NCBI RefSeq assembly: GCF_004770155.1
Contig: NZ_RQFA01000052.1
Coordinates: 1-6,030, forward strand
Length of the DNA: 6,030 bases
Direction: 5' to 3'
Origin: Leptospira gomenensis
GTDB taxonomy: Bacteria > Spirochaetota > Leptospiria > Leptospirales > Leptospiraceae
Shown: positions 1 to 5,400 of the stretch, in pieces
Layout of the letters: each line of letters begins with the position of its first letter
How positions within the stretch are numbered: position 1 is the stretch's first letter
The notes under the pieces: generated by a model
Seen by the model: only the letters and a program-made list of their open reading frames with translations
Databases searched by the model: none
What the model was told of the DNA's origin: nothing
Program-made: the position numbers and the translations under genes

Positions 1-104
1 AGATTCACCCTGTGGGAGAGTCGTTACCTTCCCTTCTCCTACCTCCAAGATTATCAAACGACAAGTTCTTGGGGGCTTGCATCATGTTTACTTCCATTCC
101 GAGG
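1..104. other. Flank downstream of the truncated copy, no assigned gene
   Basis: Nothing here matches the large gene. On the minus strand, an open frame overlapping the end of the truncated copy reads SGNVIFDLGMEVNMMQAPK and on to SPTG followed by TGA near position 5; I do not recognise it. A 6-bp inverted repeat (CCAAGA 45-50, TCTTGG 67-72, 16-base loop) is too weak and lacks a U-tract, so I do not call a terminator. The abrupt change could mark the edge of a mobile element or another rearrangement. Confidence 0.4.
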
Positions 105-1586
105 TCAAAAATGACATTCCCGCTTAACACTTGTTAGCTGTGCACCACAGAAATACTTAACAAACGACGGTTTTTGGACTAGGACATTAACACGAGTGCC
201 ATTCACATACCAACCCTTACCATCTTTTGTATTCTGAACTTCTATTCGATTCTCTGTATTACCTATCTTTTGAAGATATATTTCCAAATCTCCTTGGCTT
301 GCGTTCTCCCAACCTAATTTCCCATTTTGAGGATCCCAGCCCTTAGGCAACACTCCACTCGCGCCAAAATACGTTCCATTTTTAAGCGCTTCTAATTTCG
401 CAATCTGATCCGAGAGTGCTTTCAACTTCGCATTACCGGAAGAACCGGAACCGCTCGCATCCGCTAATTCTATCTCTCCAAGAATTTTATTATATTCTGA
501 TTTTAAGTTTAAAATTTGAGAATTCGCATCCCCACCGCCAAACAGATTACCAACTCCATTCACAATCTCCGCAAATGGATTCGTAAAGGAACCGTTCCGC
601 ACCGCTGTCCCAAAACCCTGAAACACATTCTGAAAGTGATTGTTCACAACGTCCCAAGGACTGTTACCAAAAGGAGAAGAAGAACTCTGTCTGTTACGGA
701 TCTCGTCGTATTTACCTTGGTTCCAAGTATTCGTCCCCTGCATCATCTCCAAGTCCACGTCCATGCTCGTTGAAAAACCGTTCCGTTCGTTGTAACCTAA
801 TGTCATCGACAACGCACCCGCAAAACCACCCAACGCAAAACCTTGAGAAGCTGTTACGCTCACTCCATATCCGGAGTAACTGTCATACGAAATACCTACT
901 CCGCCAACATTCGCGTTCCAACCGTGTGTCTCAATCACCCTACCATGAGAGTCTAACGTATGTCCTTCCATATACATCAAACTCATTCCAGGACCACGGA
1001 TCCCTACTCCTACGTTCATTCCTGTCTTCTCTGTGTAACCGACTGTAGCTGCTACTCCGATCTCTCCCATCTTCGGGCCTACGTTAATACCAGCTGAATA
1101 TCCCGTGTTGTAGTTGTAGCCCAAGTTGATCGATACCGTGCCACCGCTCGCCTTCTGCAAGAACATGTTGATCCCGGCTTCTGCTGTCTCCGCAAGCAAA
1201 CCACGACCTCCACCTTCATACGTACCTTTCAGGTGTTCATACGTCGCTCCTTGATTAAAAAACGTCATCGCTGTCGAGATATTCTTCTCGTTCTCCTGAA
1301 GAAACGATTGATTCATCTTACCCTTACGATTCAAATCACGTTGATACGCGTTGCTGCCGCGGTATTTCTCTAACTCGTAGTTGAACTCCGCATACTTCCC
1401 TTCCAAGCCAGTATTGTCGTTGTTCAAAAGGTTAAAGCTCAACCCGTTTAACACCACGTCCGTCATGATCTCAACTACCGTCCCGAGAAAGTCAACAAAT
1501 CCGCTCACCGCATACAAAGCCCCTTGCAACACTTTCTCGCCTTCTTGGCCGGCCGCGTCCTGCGGTGACGATCCGTAGAGAGGCAT
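105..1586 (-). CDS. Open C-terminal fragment of the second copy: beta-repeat domain plus alternative tip
   Basis: This is an uninterrupted 493-codon frame starting at ATG 1586, inside the 39-bp piece at the joint. The frame is closed a short way upstream by TAA and has no Shine-Dalgarno, so efficient translation is doubtful unless it is coupled to the overlapping upstream frame (1729-1505). Residues about 13-45 are the hydrophobic segment (VLQGALYAVSGFVDFLG) and about 140-305 the Gly/Tyr beta-repeats and SSSSPFGNSPW linker, all shared with the large protein. The tip (about 320-493) is different. It has a Gly/Ser linker (ADASGSGSSGNAK), a short helical stretch, DLEIYLQKIG, then DGKGWYVNGTRVNV and a terminal FCGAQLTSVKRECHF. 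I do not recognise a toxin or enzyme fold in it. The frame has stayed open and the only indel against the other copy is three bases, so it was under coding constraint until recently. Confidence 0.5.
   Translation of the reverse strand: MPLYGSSPQDAAGQEGEKVLQGALYAVSGFVDFLGTVVEIMTDVVLNGLSFNLLNNDNTGLEGKYAEFNYELEKYRGSNAYQRDLNRKGKMNQSFLQENEKNISTAMTFFNQGATYEHLKGTYEGGGRGLLAETAEAGINMFLQKASGGTVSINLGYNYNTGYSAGINVGPKMGEIGVAATVGYTEKTGMNVGVGIRGPGMSLMYMEGHTLDSHGRVIETHGWNANVGGVGISYDSYSGYGVSVTASQGFALGGFAGALSMTLGYNERNGFSTSMDVDLEMMQGTNTWNQGKYDEIRNRQSSSSPFGNSPWDVVNNHFQNVFQGFGTAVRNGSFTNPFAEIVNGVGNLFGGGDANSQILNLKSEYNKILGEIELADASGSGSSGNAKLKALSDQIAKLEALKNGTYFGASGVLPKGWDPQNGKLGWENASQGDLEIYLQKIGNTENRIEVQNTKDGKGWYVNGTRVNVLVQKPSFVKYFCGAQLTSVKRECHF
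622..1546 (-). repeat. Duplicated beta-repeat block, copy in the truncated gene
   Basis: This block aligns with 3466-4393 and is one codon shorter. Segments 1273-1546 (274 bp) and 622-715 (94 bp) are identical base for base to 4120-4393 and 3466-3559. The sequence between them carries clustered differences, many of which change amino acids. Beyond 622 the copies diverge into different tips, and beyond 1546 this copy enters the GC-rich joint. Confidence 0.95.
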
Positions 1587-1729
1587 CGCACTGAGTTGCG
1601 CCGGACCGCGCTCGCAGCTCCGGTCAAGTTATTGTATTCTGCTTTTGAAACATTACATTTCTCTAATGCCAATAACTTGACCACGCCTTGATCGCTCGCG
1701 GAATAATCCTGCAGTTCAAAGGTATTCAT
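1505..1729 (-). CDS. Short upstream fragment of the second copy (out of frame with its body)
   Basis: This is a 74-codon frame. Residues 1-43 are authentic family sequence (up to AASAVRR) and match the large gene. Residues 44-56 (NSVRCLSTDRHRR) come from the 39-bp piece absent from the large gene. The remainder is read out of frame across the duplicated body and ends at 1505. It overlaps the start of the body frame by about 80 bases. It is probably not a functional protein by itself. It could serve as a leader allowing reinitiation at ATG 1586, but nothing in the sequence shows that. Confidence 0.35.
   Translation of the reverse strand: MNTFELQDYSASDQGVVKLLALEKCNVSKAEYNNLTGAASAVRRNSVRCLSTDRHRRTRPAKKARKCCKGLCMR
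1547..1604 (-). other. GC-rich recombination joint with 39-bp extra piece
   Basis: From the body side, the joint consists of the palindrome GGCCGGCC (1547-1554), the 15-mer GGCCGCGTCCTGCGG (1551-1565, also at 5944-5958 in the large gene), and 39 bases (1566-1604) that the large gene lacks. The shared upstream segment begins at 1605. The 39 bases are 13 codons and keep the upstream frame. The frame change lies between the 15-mer and the body (about 1546-1551). This is the point where the second copy skips about 1.55 kb of the large gene. Confidence 0.75.
1605..1676 (-). repeat. Short upstream duplicated segment, copy in the truncated gene
   Basis: These 72 bases match 5959-6030 with a single difference (1636 A against 5990 G, giving Tyr against His in E[Y/H]NNL). 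The segment encodes LALEKCNVSKAE and NNLTGAASAV. The repeat probably continues past 1676, but the other copy is cut by the window edge. Confidence 0.95.
1622..1682. repeat. Perfect 13-bp inverted repeat with 35-bp spacer inside the coding sequence
   Basis: GGTCAAGTTATTG at 1622-1634 is the exact reverse complement of CAATAACTTGACC at 1670-1682. On the minus strand it encodes GVVKLLALEK on one arm and NNLTG on the other. The left arm is also present in the large gene (5976-5988), and the right arm starts at 6024 before the window ends. A single strand or transcript could form a 13-bp stem with a 35-base loop, close to the start of the truncated copy and 18 bases from the 39-bp extra piece. Confidence 0.9.
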
Positions 1730-1750
1730 TTTTTTGTTTCAGAGCGAAAA

Positions 1751-2443
1751 CTAATCTTTAAAATCGCTGTCCTCCATGACTTTATCACGCTTTAATATTG
1801 CCGGTGTAATTTTTTCAGGAGGCCAACAATCGAAATCGTCTTTAAAACAGATATAACCATAGCTACGTAATAAAAGTTTTTGTTCATTGTTTAACCCATA
1901 TCGCTCTTCTTCAATATAAATGCCATGCTTCCGAAGACGCTCCTTTCCTTTTTCAGTGATATTAGTTCCTGGAACCGTTATATCTCGAAGAGTTTTAATT
2001 TTGAGAATATCATCAATGGCTCGGTCATCTACCTTTGTATAGGCGATGTTCAAATCATCCAACTGCTTCCATTTCATAAGAGTTTTAATTACTACGTTTG
2101 AGTTAGGCGTTAAATCTATTTGCAGGTGATTAATATTACTTGTTTTAAGGGATTCCAATCCCTCTTCAGTAATCTTGGTTTCGCTCAGTATCAGATGATT
2201 TAATTTTGGAAAAATTAATAAATGATGAAGTTTATCATTTGATATTTTAGTTCCTTCGAATCCCAAAACTTCAAGTTTATCAATTTGATCTCGAACAAAT
2301 AGATTCCTCCAAGAATCATTGTCTCTTAATGATCTAAAATATTCCAACGCTTCATCAATTGAGTCTTTTGGCTGAGAAGTTGTTCCAAAATCGCATCCAA
2401 AGAAAAATAAGAACATAAAAAGTGAAACATATATTTTCTTCAT
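1751..2443 (-). CDS. Putative lipoprotein with leucine-rich-repeat-like units; candidate immunity partner
   Basis: This is a complete 230-residue protein with start ATG and stop TAG. Residues 1-16 form a lipoprotein signal: KK, then a hydrophobic Phe-rich stretch, ending FFFG before Cys17. This fits the relaxed spirochaetal lipobox. Asp18 follows the Cys; in some bacteria an acidic +2 residue keeps lipoproteins on the inner membrane, which is only suggestive here. From about 55 to 170 there are degenerate leucine-rich repeats with a recurring 'L..L.L..T.ITeegL..L' pattern (for example LNHLILSETKITEEGLESL, LDDLNIAYTKVDDRAI, LRDITVPGTNITEKG). The last 50 residues are charged and contain two Cys and a Trp (CFKDDFDCWPPE). 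The gene is clearly more AT-rich than the body of the upstream gene: 16 G/C of 60 at 2221-2280 against 31 of 60 at 4321-4380. Its position directly after a variable tip resembles that of an immunity gene, but it could equally be an ordinary LRR surface lipoprotein. The specific function is unknown. Confidence 0.88.
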   Translation of the reverse strand: MKKIYVSLFMFLFFFGCDFGTTSQPKDSIDEALEYFRSLRDNDSWRNLFVRDQIDKLEVLGFEGTKISNDKLHHLLIFPKLNHLILSETKITEEGLESLKTSNINHLQIDLTPNSNVVIKTLMKWKQLDDLNIAYTKVDDRAIDDILKIKTLRDITVPGTNITEKGKERLRKHGIYIEEERYGLNNEQKLLLRSYGYICFKDDFDCWPPEKITPAILKRDKVMEDSDFKD

Positions 2444-2449
2444 TTAAAT

Positions 2450-2457
2450 CCTCCTTT
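2450..2457 (-). promoter_or_regulatory. Strong Shine-Dalgarno of the lipoprotein gene, overlapping the upstream stop
   Basis: The minus strand reads AAAGGAGG, six bases before the ATG at 2443. Its first A is also the last base of the TGA stop (2459-2457) of the large gene. The overlap fixes the start of the lipoprotein gene and suggests translational coupling, so the two proteins are probably made together from one transcript. Confidence 0.9.
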
Positions 2458-5400
2458 CAATATCCCAATCCAGGTAGTCCCCAATCTCTCCAATCCGTTT
2501 TGTTCGGTTTCGAAAATCCAACGTGCGTATGTTGTGCCGGGTTATACCAGCGCATCACCCCTACATTCGTATCTAAGTTAGCAACGCCACGCTGCCCAGT
2601 CGCTCCAACCCAGCCTACAACTGTGCCAGTATCGAAAACTGGTTTATTACCTTTTTTCAATTCATCTATCACATAACTTGGAAATTTATTCTGCAAATGC
2701 CCAAAATAGCCTTCAACTACATTACCATTTAAAGTATATTTAAATTGTAACATATTTCCACCCTCACTTCCAACCGTTAATCCTGTAATCTGAAATTTAT
2801 TGTCGTCTGCTTTAAAAATAGATGTGCCGCTATCAATTGGAGCGTGTAAATCAACCCAGCCAGGATATTTCGGATTTGTATGCGGATCGACCTTTGTCCA
2901 AGGTTTTTCAGAAATTTTCACTGGGTTCATGGAAACTGATTCTGAGTTCAAACCACTGTATGCAGTTCTAAAATAAACTGTTTTTCCATCAGGACTTAAA
3001 ATTAAGCGCCCAACAGCCTTTTCTCTTGCTTCATAACGAAGCAATTCTTCTAAGTTTTCAGACGAAATATCAGTATAACTTTCGTTCTGACCATTTTTTC
3101 CAACAGTTATCTTACTTCTCTCACCTTGCGTCTGGATGTAATACTTCTTGCGTGCCTCATAAAGTTTTGCTTCAAATTCAGATTTGGACATATTACCGGA
3201 TTTGAATACATCGTAAGCATCCAGTTCTTCTTTAAATCTTGCGATTTTCGCCAATGTTGCTTTACTTGGAGGCGAAGACGGCATTCCATTTGCATCTGCA
3301 ATCGTCGCTCCGTCCATCATGCTAAACATCTGCTCTTCCATATCAGCATATTCGGCATCCAAGTCGTTTTCCGGTATAGCATTGTTAGAGTTCTTGTTAC
3401 CACCAAACAAACCACTCAACGGATTCGTAAACTTGTTGCCTTTCCACGCTTCGGCAAAGCCGTTGAACACATTCTGAAAGTGATTGTTCACAACGTCCCA
3501 AGGACTGTTACCAAAAGGAGAAGAAGAACTCTGTCTGTTACGGATCTCGTCGTATTTACTTTGGTTCCAAGTCCTCGTTCCTTGGATCATCTCCAAGTCC
3601 ACGTCCGCACTCGTTGAAAAACCGTTCCGTTCGTTGTAGCCGAACGTCAGCGACAACGCGCCCGCAAAACCACCCTCGGCAAAACTGCCAGAAGCAGTAA
3701 TACTCATTCCATATCCGGAGTAACTGTCGTGGTTGATGTTCACTCCACCAAAACCCACATTCCAACCGTGCGTCTCAATCACCCTACCATGAGAGTCTAA
3801 CGTATGTCCTTCCATATACATCACGTTAAAGCCCCCAGGACCGCGGATCCCCGCTCCTACGTTCATTCCTGTCTTCTCTGTGTAACCCACTGTCACAGCT
3901 ACTCCGATCTCTCCCATCTTCGGGCCTACGTTAATACCCGCTGAATATCCCGTGTTGTAGTTGTAGCCCAAGTTGATCGATACCGTGCCACCGCTCGCTT
4001 GCGCTAAAAACGAATTCGCTCCAGCTTCCGCTCCCTTGGCAAGCAAACCACGACCTCCACCTTCATACGCTCCTTTCAGTCCGTCATAAAGACCGCCTTC
4101 GCCGCCAAGAGTCATCGCAGTCGAGATATTCTTCTCGTTCTCCTGAAGAAACGATTGATTCATCTTACCCTTACGATTCAAATCACGTTGATACGCGTTG
4201 CTGCCGCGGTATTTCTCTAACTCGTAGTTGAACTCCGCATACTTCCCTTCCAAGCCAGTATTGTCGTTGTTCAAAAGGTTAAAGCTCAACCCGTTTAACA
4301 CCACGTCCGTCATGATCTCAACTACCGTCCCGAGAAAGTCAACAAATCCGCTCACCGCATACAAAGCCCCTTGCAACACTTTCTCGCCTTCTTTGCTCAT
4401 ATCCTTCGCGTCTTTTTTCGCTCCGTTTACGTCCCCTGACAGCAAACGCATGTTAGCTGTGTAAAATTTAAGGGCGGCTTTGCTTCCCGATTCGAGCATC
4501 TGACCAATGCCGGTTCCGAACGCTCCCAACTGTCCGTAAAGTCTTCCCATCCCAGTCTTTCTACGGCTGCGAGATGCGTCCATCATCGCTTTGCGTTTGT
4601 CCATCTCCTTCTTCGTTTTCAAAATCGGGTAGAATTGACCAAACTGCCAAAGACCATACGCTCCTCCGGGAACTTCGCCCACTAACGTCATCGATCCCAG
4701 TGCAGCTTGCGAACATTCCTCATACGATTTGTTCATACAAGCTACGCTGTCACCTTCCATCACCGAGCCGGTAAAATCGTTAAACGCTCCGATCGCTTCC
4801 TCAGGATCGATCAAACCCGATTCCAATTCGTAGTTGTGAGGAGCGTCGTTGTCCAACGTCTTCTTGAAGTCGTTTAACATTTTGTTCTTTGCCAAACGAA
4901 CCATCACACCGATGTCGCTCGGACTCGGAGCATTGCTCTTCCCGTCTAACAACGATTCGGTTTTACTCAGGTCCCATTCGTTGCCGTTGGAGTCTTTCAC
5001 AAGAGGAAACTCAGTAGGAGGGGTATATACAAAGTCGTTGTAAACCGGTAATACCTGCTGTTCCGTGCCACCCGCAGCGTTCTTGATCACGCGCAAATAC
5101 ATCGCACCCATCCTCGCAAAACCGCCAAACGCCATCGTTGAGTCCAAACTCTTCTGCGTGGCTTCGTTTTGTTTTTTCACAGCAAGAACAAAACTCTCCG
5201 GCATATTCCGCAAACTCTCCAAAGCCTGCAAGATCACCATGTTCTGACTCAGAACATTCGTCTTCTCCATCAAACTCTTGAACTGATCCTTCACTCCCTT
5301 GTCGTTGAAGTTGTATTTCTTCACCTCGTTTAAAAAGAAGTTGGTATCGATGCTCGAAGCTCGGTCCATCAAACTCGCAGACAAACTTCCAGGCTTCTTC

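Larger units (their letters stand above)
105..1729 (-). pseudogene. Internally deleted, frameshifted second copy of the large repeat-protein gene
   Basis: The copy begins at ATG 1729, 21 bases after the lipoprotein stop, with an A-rich leader (six A's before ATG) and no clear Shine-Dalgarno. Its first segment (MNTFELQDYSASDQGVVKLL onward to GAASAVRR) matches the segment at the right edge of the window, with one mismatch in 72 bases. It then jumps, through a 39-bp extra piece and a GC-rich joint, to sequence equivalent to residue 545 of the large protein. About 1.55 kb of the helical middle is missing. The two parts are in different frames: the upstream frame runs on as TRPAKKARKCCKGLCMR and stops at 1505, while the body is read in another frame. 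After the shared beta-repeat domain comes a different tip of about 165 residues, ending at a TGA at 105. The tip is short and lacks the M23-like domain, so the 3' end is probably lost as well. A truncated tip cassette kept as a recombination donor is an alternative to simple decay. Confidence 0.7.

Noticed and set aside
45..72. Rho-independent terminator after the second copy
   Set aside because: The stem is only 6 bp with a 16-base loop and no run of T follows it on the minus strand.
516..1048. Plus-strand frames opposite the second copy
   Set aside because: The same kind of frame occurs opposite the duplicated block in the large gene (for example ending RRRRTLSVTDLVVFTLVPS), which shows it is a shadow of the repeat and not a gene.
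1505..1586. Programmed ribosomal frameshift joining the two frames of the second copy
   Set aside because: No slippery heptamer of the XXXYYYZ type is visible in the overlap, and the 39-bp piece and large deletion make a simple rearrangement more likely.
1622..1682. Integron attC-like site
   Set aside because: The inverted repeat is palindromic and near a cassette-like joint, but GTTATTG does not fit the GTTRRRY core and there is no bulged two-box structure or integrase gene in view.
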